From: Paraburkholderia nodosa DSM 21604 | GTDB taxonomy: Bacteria > Pseudomonadota > Gammaproteobacteria > Burkholderiales > Burkholderiaceae | Direction: 5' to 3' | NCBI RefSeq assembly: GCF_000519185.1 | Contig: NZ_JAFA01000034.1 | Location: 1-64,000 of the forward strand | DNA: 64,000 nucleotides | Shown: positions 24,400 through 33,201 of the stretch, piece by piece | Position numbering within the stretch: position 1 is the first letter of the stretch | Layout of the letters: every line of letters starts with the position of its first letter | Position numbers and translations under genes: made by a program | The notes under the pieces: model-generated | Told to the model about the DNA's origin: nothing | Database searches by the model: none | The model's input: only the letters and a program-made list of their open reading frames with translations

Positions 24400-24428
24400 T
24401 CTCCACGATATCTCCACGAATTCTCCAC
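24400..24428 (+). promoter_or_regulatory. Three phased direct repeats TCTCCAC (AdeR-type box)
   Basis: TCTCCAC occurs at 24400-24406, 24411-24417 and 24422-24428, that is with an 11-bp period (about one helical turn), in the divergent region between the response regulator and the efflux genes. Acinetobacter AdeR is known to bind TTCTCCAC-type direct repeats in the adeRS-adeABC spacer, so this is probably the response-regulator site controlling the pump. Confidence 0.65.
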
Positions 24429-24490
24429 ATGGCGTGGAAGGCGAAGGCGCACGATTTCGCGGTATCGAATTTACTCCAGGGATATCTGGC

Positions 24491-24706
24491 ATGCGTTTTC
24501 TGAAAAGAGGGTCCGCCGTCGAGGCGGAGCGCTGGTTCGGGCCCGGCGGGCATCCGCGCGTCGTGCTACGCACCGGCGGCTGGGCGGTGGCAACGCCCGA
24601 GGGCTGGCGCGAGGTCAAGTCCGGCGACTGGATCCTCACCGACGACACCGGCAACTCGTGGCCGATGAGCGACGCGCAGTTCAAGTCCCTCTACGTGCCG
24701 GCGTGA
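24491..24706 (+). CDS. Small phage-type PGDWI-like protein (71 aa)
   Basis: The start at ATG 24491 gives MRFLKRGSAVEAERWF as N-terminus. The core VLRTGGWAVATPEGWREVKSGDWILTDDTGNSWPMSDAQFKSLY closely follows the pattern of small phage/prophage proteins that read EAxQW...GGW.V.T.EG...V..GDWI..G..G..YP...F...Y. Their function is unknown. It lies between the AdeR-type boxes and the efflux adaptor, on the pump strand, so it would be co-transcribed with the pump. There is no other phage gene nearby. A longer start at 24368 would run across the regulatory repeats and is unlikely. Confidence 0.65.
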   Translation: MRFLKRGSAVEAERWFGPGGHPRVVLRTGGWAVATPEGWREVKSGDWILTDDTGNSWPMSDAQFKSLYVPA

Positions 24707-24804
24707 GCGCCGCCCGCGCGACTGTGCGCCGTCCTCAGGCACGGCAACGCAACAGCGAGTCCGCCCTTGCGGCGGCTCGCCCGATATCAGGTGTGCAATC
24801 CACA

Positions 24805-26013
24805 ATGAAGCATACGAGCATCGGTCTCGCGGCCGCGACCGCGATGATCTTGAGCGCCTGCGGCGCGAAGACAGAGACGCCGCGAAGCGAGGCCGCCGCC
24901 GGCTTGCCTGTGAGCGTGATCGAGCTGCGGGCCCAGGCGGTTCCCCTCACGACCGAGCTGCCCGGTCGGGTCGTTGCGTCCGAGGAAGCGGAGGTGCGTC
25001 CGCAGGTGGGCGGCATCATCCAGCGCAGGCTGTTCGTCGAGGGTGGCGAGGTCAAGGCCGGGCAGCCGCTCTATCAACTCGACCCCGCGCCGTACCGCGC
25101 CGCGTACGACAGTGCGCGTGCGGCCCTGCAAAAGGCCCAGGCGGCAGTGCCGGGGGCCCGCGCGACGGCCGATCGCGACCGCGAGCTGGTCAAACTCAAC
25201 GCGATCAGCAAGCAGGATTACGAGTCGGCAATCGACACGCTCGCACAGGCGCAGGCGAGCGTGGCCGCTGCGCACGCCGCATTGGAGACCGCGCGTATCA
25301 ACCTCGACTACACGACGATACGCGCGCCGATTTCGGGGCGTATCGACAAGTCCGCGCTCACGCCTGGTGCGCTGGTTACGGCCGGCCAGAGCACTGCGCT
25401 GACCACGATTCATCAGATCGATCCCGTCAACATCGACGTCACACAGTCGAGCGCGAGCCTGCTCGACCTGCGCGCCGCGATCGCGGCCGGGCGCATTCAC
25501 GCGGCCGGCGACCATATCCCGGTGCGCGTGCGGCTCGAAAACGGCGCGCTGTATCCGCTCGCCGGGCAACTGGCCTTCGCGGAGTCGAGCGTCAGTACGA
25601 CGACCGGCACCTACACGATGCGCGCGATGCTGCGCAATCCGTCGCGGCTGTTGCTGCCCGGCATGTACGTGCGCGCAATTGTCGAGGAAGGGACCGTGCC
25701 GCACGGCTTCCTGATCCCGCAGCGCGCCGTGAGCCGTAACGCGCGCGGCGAGCCGACTGCGCTCTTCGTGGTCGGCAAGCGCGTGGTCGAGCGCACTTTT
25801 GCGGGCGCGCGTGAGGTGGGCAACGATTTGCTCGTGCCAGGCGGGGTGCAGGACGGCGATCTGCTGATCGTCGAGGGCAGCCAGCAGGTGCGCGCCGGCG
25901 ATGCCGTGAGTGCCGCCCAGGTCGCGCTGAATCCGGCCACGGGCGAAGTCGCGCCGCAGGTGGATGCCGCCGCCGCGAACGGCGTTAGCGCCGAAGCGGA
26001 GCACGGAGGCTGA
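24805..26013 (+). CDS. RND efflux periplasmic adaptor lipoprotein (AcrA/AdeA-like)
   Basis: Started at ATG 24805, a 402-aa lipoprotein with lipobox MILSACGA (acylated Cys). The membrane-fusion-protein layout is clear: barrel-sandwich half QVGGIIQRRLFVEGGEVKAGQPLYQLD, an alpha-helical hairpin (about residues 95-165, ARAALQKAQAAV...ETARINL), the second half YTTIRAPISGRIDKSALTPGALV, a beta-barrel with DPVNIDVTQSSASLL, and a membrane-proximal domain. It bridges the RND pump and the outer-membrane channel. It is followed after 3 nt by the permease. Confidence 0.94.
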   Translation: MKHTSIGLAAATAMILSACGAKTETPRSEAAAGLPVSVIELRAQAVPLTTELPGRVVASEEAEVRPQVGGIIQRRLFVEGGEVKAGQPLYQLDPAPYRAAYDSARAALQKAQAAVPGARATADRDRELVKLNAISKQDYESAIDTLAQAQASVAAAHAALETARINLDYTTIRAPISGRIDKSALTPGALVTAGQSTALTTIHQIDPVNIDVTQSSASLLDLRAAIAAGRIHAAGDHIPVRVRLENGALYPLAGQLAFAESSVSTTTGTYTMRAMLRNPSRLLLPGMYVRAIVEEGTVPHGFLIPQRAVSRNARGEPTALFVVGKRVVERTFAGAREVGNDLLVPGGVQDGDLLIVEGSQQVRAGDAVSAAQVALNPATGEVAPQVDAAAANGVSAEAEHGG

Positions 26014-26016
26014 GGC

Positions 26017-29000
26017 ATGTCCGCATTTTTCATCCGGCGCCCCGTGTTCGCGTGGGTGATTGCCATTGTCGTGATGCTGGGCGGGCTGCTCGCGCTTCGC
26101 ACGCTGCCCGTCGCACAGTATCCCGAGATCGCGCCGCCCACGATCTCGATCGCCGCGACCTATCCGGGCGCGGACGCCGCCACTGTCGAAAACTCCGTCA
26201 CCCGCGTGATCGAGCAGGGCATGACCGGGCTCGACCATCTCCAGTACATGAACGCCTCGTCCGATTCGACGGGGCAGGTCGAGATCCGCCTGACCTTCAC
26301 CAACGCCGCGAATGCGGACGTCGCGCAGATGCAGGTGCAGAACAAGCTGCAGCTCGTCACCTCGCAACTGCCGTCGATCGTGCAGAGCACGGGCCTCACG
26401 GTCACGAAGTCATCTGCGAGCTTTCTGATGGTGATCGGTTTCGTCTCGACGGACGGGCGTCTTTCCGCGACCGATCTCGACGACTACGTCGACAGCACGC
26501 TCAACGACGTGATCAAGCGGGTGCCGGGCGTGGGCAACACGCAGCTCTTCGGCTCCGGCTACGCAATGCGCATCTGGCTCGATCCGGACCGCCTCGCGCA
26601 GCACGCGCTAATGCCGGGCGACATCGAAACGGCGATCAAGGCGCAGAACACCCAGGTCTCGGCGGGCCAGCTCGGCGCGCAGCCCGCGCGCCCGGGCCAG
26701 CAGTTCAACGCGACGGTCACGGCGCAGAGCCGCCTGCGCACGCCGGAGCAGTTCGGCGCGATCATCGTGAAGAGCGCGACCGATGGCGCGGTCGTGCGTC
26801 TGCGCGACGTCGCGCGCATCGAAACGGGCGCGCAGAGCTATACCGACGCCTCGCAGTACAACGGCATGCCCGCTTCGGGCCTGGGCCTGAATCTCGCCAC
26901 GAGTGCGAACGCGATCGCCACCGCGAAGGCGGTGAGGGCAGCAATCGATCAGCTCGGCAGCACGCTGCCGGCCGGCGTGAAGGTCGTCTATCCGTACGAC
27001 ACGACGCCGTTCGTGCAACTGTCGATTCACGAGGTGCTCAAGACGCTCGTCGAGGCGATCGTGCTCGTCTTCGTCGTGATGCTGGTGTTCCTGCAGAATT
27101 TGCGCGCAACGCTGATTCCTGCGCTCGCGATTCCGGTCGTGCTGCTCGGCACGCTCGGCGTGCTCGCCGCGTTTGGCTACTCGATCAACACGCTGACGAT
27201 GTTTGCGATGGTACTCGCGATCGGCCTGCTCGTCGACGATGCCATCGTCGTCGTGGAGAACGTCGAACGCGTCATGAGCGAAGAAGGACTCTCGCCGCGC
27301 GAGGCGACCCTGCGTTCGATGAAGGAGATCACCGGCGCGCTGATAGGCATCGCGACCGTGCTTTCTGCCGTGTTCGTGCCGATGGCATTTTTCTCGGGCT
27401 CGACCGGCGTGATCTACCGGCAGTTCTCGGTGACCATCGTGACGGCCATGCTGCTGTCGGTGCTGGTCGCGCTCGTGCTCACGCCCGCGCTGTGCGCGTC
27501 GCTGCTCAAGCCGTCTGCGGGCCACGCCGCGACGCGCGGTTTCTTCGGCTGGTTCAACCGCCATTTCGAACGCGGTGCGCATGCATATCGCGGCACGGTC
27601 GGGCACGTGCTCGTGCGCGGCCGGCGCTTTCTCGTGCTGTTCGGCGTGCTCACGCTCGCGATGTTCTGGATGTTCGGCCGGCTGCCCAGCGCGTTCCTGC
27701 CGGGTGAGGATCAGGGCATTCTGGTCACGACCGTGCAGTTGCCGGCCGGCGCGATGCAGGACCGCACCGAACGCGTGCTCGCGCAAGTGAAGGACTACTA
27801 CCTGAAGCAGGAAGGCGACGCGGTGGAAGGCGTGATGACCGTGGCCGGGTTCGGCTTCGGCGGCTCGGGGCAGAACGTGGGCATGGCCTTTGTCCGCCTC
27901 AAGGACTTCGAACAGCGGCGTGGCGAGCATCTGGGTTCGGCACAGGTGGCCGCACGCGCCAATGCCGCGTTCGCGACGATCCGCGACGCGCAGGTCTACG
28001 CGTTGCAGCCGCCGGCGATCGAGGGCATGGGCACGTCCACCGGCTTCGACTTCTTCCTGGAGGACACCAACGGTGCGGGGCACGCGAGCCTGCTGGCGAC
28101 GCGCGACCGTCTGCTGGCGGCCGCGGCGAAAAGCACGAAGCTCGCCAATACGCGCCCGAACGGTCAGGACGATACACCTCAGTACGCGGTCGATATCGAT
28201 CAGGCCAGGGCCAGCGCACTCGGCATCACGCTCTCGGACATCAACACGACGCTGTCGGTCGCGTGGGCCAGCGACTATGTCAACGACTACGTCGATCGCG
28301 GTCGCGTCAAGAAGGTTTATCTGCAATCGGATGCAGATTTCCGCATGCAGCCGCGCGACCTCGAGCGTTGGCAGGTGCGCAACGCGAGCAGCACGATGGT
28401 GCCGTTCTCGTCATTCGCGAGCGGCCACTGGACCTACGGGCCCGCACGGCTCGAACGCTACAACGGCATGGCCGCCGTCGAAATCCAGGGCGAAGCGGCG
28501 CCCGGCGTGAGCTCTGGCGCGGCCATGAGCGAGATCGACCGTCTCGTGGCGGGACTGCCGCACGGCTATCACCACGAATGGACCGGACTCTCCTACCAGG
28601 AGCGGCTCTCGGGCGATCAGGCCGCGGCGCTCTACGCGGTCTCGGTCCTGGTGGTGTTCCTCTGCCTGGCTGCGCTCTATGAAAGCTGGTCGATTCCCTT
28701 CGCGGTGATGCTCGCGGTGCCGATCGGCATTGTCGGGGCGCTGCTGGCGGCGCTGCTCGCGGGGCAAGCCAACGATGTCTATTTCAAGGTCGGCCTGCTG
28801 ACGACCATCGGTCTCGCGGCCAAGAACGCCATCCTCATCGTCGAGTTCGCGCTGGAACGCGAGGCGGCAGGCGCGAGCCTGCTGGAGGCGACGCTCGACG
28901 CCGCAAAGCAGCGTCTGCGGCCGATCTTGATGACCTCGTTCGCGTTCATTCTCGGCGTCGCGCCGCTCGCGGTGGCGACCGGTGCGGGCTCCGGCGCGCA

Positions 29001-29139
29001 GAACGCGATCGGCATCGGCGTGATGGGCGGGATGATCGCCTCGACGGCGCTCGGCGTGTTCTTCGTGCCGCTGCTGTTCGTGAGCGTGCGCGCGGCAGTC
29101 AAGTTGCGGCGGCGCGCCGGCGACGAGGGCAGCCAGTGA
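26017..29139 (+). CDS. RND multidrug efflux permease, HAE-1 type (AcrB/AdeB-like)
   Basis: A 1040-aa permease with the standard N-terminus MSAFFIRRPVFAWVIAIVVM, two six-helix repeats and two large periplasmic loops. The proton-relay residues are intact: Asp407 and Asp408 (same numbers as E. coli AcrB) in GLLVDDAIVVVENVERVM and Lys936 in GLAAKNAILIVEFALERE. Porter-domain motifs such as FNATVTAQSRLRTPEQFG and VKKVYLQSDADFRM are present. HAE-1 pumps export amphiphilic drugs and dyes by functional rotation as trimers. It is the central gene of the adaptor-permease-channel operon and overlaps the channel gene start (GTGA). Confidence 0.96.
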   Translation: MSAFFIRRPVFAWVIAIVVMLGGLLALRTLPVAQYPEIAPPTISIAATYPGADAATVENSVTRVIEQGMTGLDHLQYMNASSDSTGQVEIRLTFTNAANADVAQMQVQNKLQLVTSQLPSIVQSTGLTVTKSSASFLMVIGFVSTDGRLSATDLDDYVDSTLNDVIKRVPGVGNTQLFGSGYAMRIWLDPDRLAQHALMPGDIETAIKAQNTQVSAGQLGAQPARPGQQFNATVTAQSRLRTPEQFGAIIVKSATDGAVVRLRDVARIETGAQSYTDASQYNGMPASGLGLNLATSANAIATAKAVRAAIDQLGSTLPAGVKVVYPYDTTPFVQLSIHEVLKTLVEAIVLVFVVMLVFLQNLRATLIPALAIPVVLLGTLGVLAAFGYSINTLTMFAMVLAIGLLVDDAIVVVENVERVMSEEGLSPREATLRSMKEITGALIGIATVLSAVFVPMAFFSGSTGVIYRQFSVTIVTAMLLSVLVALVLTPALCASLLKPSAGHAATRGFFGWFNRHFERGAHAYRGTVGHVLVRGRRFLVLFGVLTLAMFWMFGRLPSAFLPGEDQGILVTTVQLPAGAMQDRTERVLAQVKDYYLKQEGDAVEGVMTVAGFGFGGSGQNVGMAFVRLKDFEQRRGEHLGSAQVAARANAAFATIRDAQVYALQPPAIEGMGTSTGFDFFLEDTNGAGHASLLATRDRLLAAAAKSTKLANTRPNGQDDTPQYAVDIDQARASALGITLSDINTTLSVAWASDYVNDYVDRGRVKKVYLQSDADFRMQPRDLERWQVRNASSTMVPFSSFASGHWTYGPARLERYNGMAAVEIQGEAAPGVSSGAAMSEIDRLVAGLPHGYHHEWTGLSYQERLSGDQAAALYAVSVLVVFLCLAALYESWSIPFAVMLAVPIGIVGALLAALLAGQANDVYFKVGLLTTIGLAAKNAILIVEFALEREAAGASLLEATLDAAKQRLRPILMTSFAFILGVAPLAVATGAGSGAQNAIGIGVMGGMIASTALGVFFVPLLFVSVRAAVKLRRRAGDEGSQ

Positions 29140-30719
29140 GCGCGCGGGCACAGATACGCGGGGCAATCATGAACAGGCAGGCAATGAAGAATCGTAGGGA
29201 TGAGGTGCACGCGCGCGTTGCCCAGCCGCGTGTCGGCGCGCAAGCGGTACGCTCGGCGCTCGGGGCGTTCGTCGCGAGCGCGTTGCTCGCCGGCTGCGTG
29301 GTCGGTCCGGACTATCACGCACCCGCGCTCGCGGTGCCGGCACGATGGCCGGCGGCGCCCATGGCGGATGGGCACAGCGCGGTCGCCGAATCGCCCGCGC
29401 AGCTCGCTCAATGGTGGCAGCGGCTCGGCGACCCGCAGCTCGATCGGCTGATCGAGGAGGCAGTGGCGGGCAACCTCGATGTCGCGAGCGCGCGCGCGAA
29501 GCTGCGCGAGGCGCGCGCGATTTACCGTCAGGCCGGCGCGGCGCTTTGGCCGTCGCTGACTGGCTCGGGGTCCGCGAAACGCGCCGGCAGCGGCGCGCAG
29601 ACGGCCAGTTCGAGTACGACGTCGGGCAGTGCCACATCCAGTTCGACGCTGACGAGCACGGGCAGCCCGTACTCGGCCTTCCAGGCGGGCTTCGACGCAA
29701 GTTGGGAGCTCGACCTGTTCGGCGCAAACCGGCGTGCCACCGAAGCCGCGAAGTACGGTCTCGACGCGGCAGGCTGGAGTGTGCGCTCGACGCAGCTCAC
29801 ACTGATCGGCGATGTCGCGACCTACTACGTGACGGCACGCGGCTATCAGGCGCGGCTTGCACTGGCGCGCGACACAGTTGCCTCGCAGCAGGAGACGGCT
29901 CGGCTCACGCACGCGCGCTTCGAGGCGGGCGCTGCGTCGGCGCTCGACGCAGCGAATGCGCAGGGACTTGCGCAGACGACGCTGGCTACCATCCCGGCGC
30001 TCGAAAGCGCATACGCGCAGGCCGTGCACAGCCTCTCCGTGCTGACGGGGCAGGCGCCAGACGCGTTGGACTCACGCATGGCGCAGACCACGCCGATTCC
30101 GGTACCGCGCTTGCCGATTCCTGCCGGCGTACCCGCCGACGTGCTGCTTGCGCGTCCCGACGTCCGGCTCGCCGAGCGCCAGTACGCGCAGTACACCGCG
30201 AAGGTCGGACAGGCCGAGGCGGCACGTTATCCGGGCGTGAGCCTGACTGGCAGCGTGGCGACCTCGGGTACGCAGTTCGGCGATCTCGGGCGGCGTTCGA
30301 CGATCGGCTGGTCGATCGGGCCAACGCTAAGCCTGCCGCTCTTCAATGCGGGCAAGCTCAAGGCGGCGGTGGAGGTCGCCGAAGCCCAGCGCGACCAGTA
30401 TTTCGTCGCCTACCGGCTCGCGGTCCTCAATGCGCTCAAGGACGTCGAAAACGCGAGCGTCGCGCTGTCGCGCGAGAGTGCGCGCGTCGAGGCGCTGCGT
30501 GCTTCCGCAGCTTCGTATCGCGAGGCATCGACGCTCGCGCACGCGCTGTACGGCGCGGGGTCGACCGGCTTCCTCGACGTGCTGATCGCGGAGCGTTCGC
30601 TGTATTCGGCACAGGACTCGCTGATCCAGAGCGAGGTGCTTGTCACGACCCAGTATGTTGCGCTGAACAAGGCGCTGGGCGGCGGTTGGGACGGCGCGGC
30701 CGACGTTGATGCGCAATGA
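29136..30719 (+). CDS. RND efflux outer-membrane channel lipoprotein (OprM/AdeC/NodT family)
   Basis: A 527-aa outer-membrane factor. A lipobox LLAGC is followed by VVGPDYHAPALAVPARW, the classic NodT N-terminus, then two OEP repeats with coiled helices (LDRLIEEAVAGNLDVASARAKLREARAIYRQAGAALWPSLTG; LARPDVRLAERQYAQYTAKVGQAEAARYPGVSLTGS). A GTG start at 29136 overlaps the permease stop by 4 nt; ATG 29169 is an alternative with a shorter leader. The product forms the trimeric tunnel. It overlaps the next gene by 4 nt, so the hydrolase is part of this operon. Confidence 0.93.
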   Translation: MSARAQIRGAIMNRQAMKNRRDEVHARVAQPRVGAQAVRSALGAFVASALLAGCVVGPDYHAPALAVPARWPAAPMADGHSAVAESPAQLAQWWQRLGDPQLDRLIEEAVAGNLDVASARAKLREARAIYRQAGAALWPSLTGSGSAKRAGSGAQTASSSTTSGSATSSSTLTSTGSPYSAFQAGFDASWELDLFGANRRATEAAKYGLDAAGWSVRSTQLTLIGDVATYYVTARGYQARLALARDTVASQQETARLTHARFEAGAASALDAANAQGLAQTTLATIPALESAYAQAVHSLSVLTGQAPDALDSRMAQTTPIPVPRLPIPAGVPADVLLARPDVRLAERQYAQYTAKVGQAEAARYPGVSLTGSVATSGTQFGDLGRRSTIGWSIGPTLSLPLFNAGKLKAAVEVAEAQRDQYFVAYRLAVLNALKDVENASVALSRESARVEALRASAASYREASTLAHALYGAGSTGFLDVLIAERSLYSAQDSLIQSEVLVTTQYVALNKALGGGWDGAADVDAQ

Positions 30720-31552
30720 GCACGATATTGAATACGAACAGGGAAGCGATGCGAGACTTTACGGGCGACGAGGCCGTGCTGCTGGTTCACGGGCTAGGTG
30801 GAACGCGCAACGATCTTGGCAACCTGAGAAGGAAGCTTGCGACTGAAGGCAGACAGATTTACGACTTGCTCCTGCCCGGCCACGGTGGAAGGCCCGACGA
30901 TCTGCGAGACATCGATTGCGAGGTCTGGATCGACGCCGTGCAGCGCAAGGTGTCGGAGCTCCGGCGCGACTACACGACAGTGCACGTCCTCGGCCTCTGC
31001 ATGGGCGCGCTGCTCGCACTCGAAACGGCGAAGCGCGGCCTGATTGGCGCCAACGGGCGGGACCGGCTCGTGCTGCTCGCGCCGCCTGTCTTTCTCGACG
31101 GCTGGTCGCTGCCCTGGTATCGGGCGATCCGGCATGTCGTCTATCGCATCCCGCTGCTTGCACAAGCGATCCGGATTCGCGAGTCCTTTCCGTTCGGCGT
31201 CAAGAACCGGCGCGTGCGCGGCCTGGTGGAGCGCAAGCTGCGGTGCGACGAGAGCTTCCACTATTCGTGGGTGCCCTTGCGCTCGATCCGCGAACTCGAT
31301 CGGCTGCGTACGCGAGCGCTCGTCGATATCGAACGCGTCGCGTGTCCGACTTTGATCGTCCACTCAATCGATGATGAATTGACCAGCGTTCGGTCGGCGC
31401 AATATCTGCGCGACCGCATCAATAGCGGACGCAACGCACCGCCGGCACAGCTCCGAATTCTTTCGGACAGCTATCACATGATCTGCATCGACAATGAGCG
31501 CGACCACGTCGCAGGCCATGTCAAGGCGTTCCTCACGCCAGTGCGGGCGTAG
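30716..31552 (+). CDS. Alpha/beta hydrolase with Cys nucleophile, coupled to the efflux operon
   Basis: A 278-aa alpha/beta hydrolase of the monoglyceride-lipase/carboxylesterase type: oxyanion motif LLVHGLGGTRNDLGNL, PGHGG loop, nucleophile elbow GLCMGA with Cys95 where Ser is usual, acid Asp219 or Asp220 (SIDDELTS), and His254 (SDSYHMICIDNERD). The start codon overlaps the channel-gene stop (ATGA), implying co-translation with the pump. A Cys nucleophile is known from dienelactone hydrolases and some acyltransferase-like relatives. Possible roles are drug or lipid modification, or acyl transfer. There is no signal peptide, so it is cytoplasmic. Confidence 0.85.
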   Translation: MSTILNTNREAMRDFTGDEAVLLVHGLGGTRNDLGNLRRKLATEGRQIYDLLLPGHGGRPDDLRDIDCEVWIDAVQRKVSELRRDYTTVHVLGLCMGALLALETAKRGLIGANGRDRLVLLAPPVFLDGWSLPWYRAIRHVVYRIPLLAQAIRIRESFPFGVKNRRVRGLVERKLRCDESFHYSWVPLRSIRELDRLRTRALVDIERVACPTLIVHSIDDELTSVRSAQYLRDRINSGRNAPPAQLRILSDSYHMICIDNERDHVAGHVKAFLTPVRA

Positions 31553-31641
31553 GCGGGAGCCGCGCGGGAATCGCCTGGCGAGGTCAGATGAATGGTGGCG
31601 GCAGGTATGCCGCCGTGGCGCAACAGTCTTGTGCGCTGGGA

Positions 31642-32601
31642 CTATGCGCGCCCGGATGCGCTGGACAGGATCCGTGCGATGTTGTGCTCGATTTGCCTGT
31701 TCATCTCTGCGATCAAGGCCTGGCGACGACGAAAGGCCGAGCGCTTGTTCGATGGGACTTCCGTGATTTCGCGATGTCTTGGCACGCGTGGCAGCTCGAA
31801 TAGCCCGTCGATTTCGACTCCGCCGAGCTCACGCCAGAAGGCATCGTAGTCTGCCACGAATACATGGGCCTCGGCACGGGAGATGTGTGCGTGGCGGGCG
31901 ATCGCTGTCAGCCGCGCGATGCCCAGACTGCGACCTAGCGCGCAGACCGCTTCGATCACAGCTGCCTTGGGGCGCAAGCCATCGCCAGTGCGGGTTGCGG
32001 CGCGCACGCGGGCGCGCTGAGTCCCTGAGGGCCCTTGTAGCCCTCCGATAAACAGTTCAACGTGTGTGTTTGCTCGCTCGACAAGCGTCACGGTTGCCCA
32101 CGCGAGATCGATGCCGTCGGCGGCGTCGCGGAAAGCGATGGTCAGCAGGCCTTCGCGTCGACAGCGCGTCACCTTGCGCAGCTCGACGCAGAACGTGTCA
32201 TGCTGTGCAAGCACGTAGGATTCCTCTTCGATATACAGGCGACGTAGAAACTCCGCGTCCAACAAACGAGACGAGAGCGTGAAGTGGTCTCGAAGCGCCG
32301 CTGCACGCACGGTTGCAGACGCGCGGATATCGCCGAAGCTGTGAAACGGCCACTCGGCGACCCGACGGTCCCGACGAACCAGGTCGGCGAGCAACGGATT
32401 GCCCGCGAGCGCAGCGAACCAGTGGCGCGCGGCGCGAGGATGCGCGACGGCGTAAAGCCATATTCGGGCACGCCGAAAGTGCACGCCGAAGCTGGAGCCG
32501 GGGATGGCTTCGCGCATCAGGGCTTGCATGAATTTGACGGTGTTGCTGGGTTCGAATGAGGGCAAGGTTGGTCTTCCATGTACCCCCGACGCGCGTCTCA
32601 C
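31642..32601 (-). CDS. VirK/YbjX family protein (DUF535)
   Basis: A 319-aa protein from a GTG at 32601; ATG 32529 is a shorter option, and neither has a clear ribosome site. DUF535 features: a RIWLYAVAHPRAARHWFAAL basic/aromatic N-terminal part, LADLVRRDRRVAEWPFHSF, VLAQHDTFCVELRKVTR, HVELFIGGLQGPSGT, and the C-terminal RRQALIAEMNRQIEHNI helix. VirK and YbjX are linked to envelope integrity and resistance to antimicrobial peptides in enterobacteria. It is convergent with the efflux operon and could complement it in drug or peptide tolerance, but no shared regulation is visible. Confidence 0.8.
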   Translation of the reverse strand: MRRASGVHGRPTLPSFEPSNTVKFMQALMREAIPGSSFGVHFRRARIWLYAVAHPRAARHWFAALAGNPLLADLVRRDRRVAEWPFHSFGDIRASATVRAAALRDHFTLSSRLLDAEFLRRLYIEEESYVLAQHDTFCVELRKVTRCRREGLLTIAFRDAADGIDLAWATVTLVERANTHVELFIGGLQGPSGTQRARVRAATRTGDGLRPKAAVIEAVCALGRSLGIARLTAIARHAHISRAEAHVFVADYDAFWRELGGVEIDGLFELPRVPRHREITEVPSNKRSAFRRRQALIAEMNRQIEHNIARILSSASGRA

Positions 32602-32976
32602 TTATGGCGTCGTCACACGTGATCGCGCAACGACGATCTTTGGTGAGCACAGGACATGTGCCCACACCCGCATATAGAGAAAGTCCGTGTAGCGGACCAG
32701 CGGACCGACGCGGCGCAGCCGGGTTGCGATGAGCAGGTTTGCAGGAGCTGCGAGGGGATTTCGCCGCGCTGGTGGTAGCACCGCGATCCACGTCGGGGAT
32801 GGTGCAGCGAATGTCTCAAGCCTTCGTTGAGATTTGGCTGAGATTCGATGGAGGCGTGCAGCTGCAGTCCACCCGGGGTCTATCTGCAGCGGATGCACGG
32901 TTACGGCAACAAACTGGCAATCCCCTTCGGCAATACGCGAACGCAACCGTCCGGCCGAACCGGAGAGGACGGTGGG
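32602..32976. other. Intergenic region without a recognisable gene
   Basis: About 375 bp next to the porin remnant. Reading all frames I find no domain signal; it may include decayed parts of the porin or its neighbour, but nothing readable. Confidence 0.4.
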
Positions 32977-33102
32977 TCAAAAGCGCTGAATCATCCCCAG
33001 CGCAGTCTGGCTATTTCCCCGCCCGATGCCGCGCTGGTTCACCTCAGTCCCCAGGTTGGCGGGGTTGTCGGTAGCGTGGTAATTCAGCTGGCCGTAGAAG
33101 TC
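32977..33102 (-). pseudogene. C-terminal remnant of a general porin gene
   Basis: The minus strand reads DFYGQLNYHATDNPANLG, then TEVNQRGIGRGNSQTALGMIQRF and TGA at 32977. This matches the last two strands of Burkholderiales porins: SKRTDFY-type start, Gln-Thr-Ala-Leu-Gly-Met-Ile-His/Gln-Arg-Phe end, with the terminal Phe needed for outer-membrane assembly. In-frame, a TAG lies 11 codons upstream and no further porin sequence exists before the MarR promoter, so over 300 residues are lost. The fragment cannot make a porin. It marks a deletion or recombination break next to the MarR-GNAT gene. Confidence 0.8.
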
Positions 33103-33149
33103 ACGTGACGACGCCCGCCATGCAATCCGCATTCGCTACAAACGCTTGC

Positions 33150-33191
33150 ATAGTTGCCTGAGGCAAGTAATAATTTGCCTCAGGCAACTAT
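33150..33191. promoter_or_regulatory. Double palindromic MarR-type operator
   Basis: Two 13-bp palindromes TTGCCT-G-AGGCAA (33154-33166) and TTGCCT-C-AGGCAA (33175-33187) lie 21 bp apart centre to centre, on the same DNA face. The 17-bp outer arms (33150-33166 and 33175-33191) are also perfect inverted copies of each other. The second ends 10 bp before the ATG, next to the GGGGTG ribosome site. This is the expected autoregulatory operator of the MarR-GNAT protein. Confidence 0.8.
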
Positions 33192-33201
33192 GGGGTGACG
33201 C

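Noticed and set aside
24787..26367. 526-codon minus-strand frame opposite the efflux adaptor
   Set aside because: Antisense to the adaptor and permease; composition (His/Arg/Asp-rich) is that of a mirror frame.
26608..28326. 572-codon minus-strand frame opposite the RND permease
   Set aside because: Antisense shadow; the permease on the other strand has complete motifs.
32848..33108. Plus-strand frame over the porin remnant
   Set aside because: It is the mirror of the porin C-terminal fragment, which is the meaningful reading.
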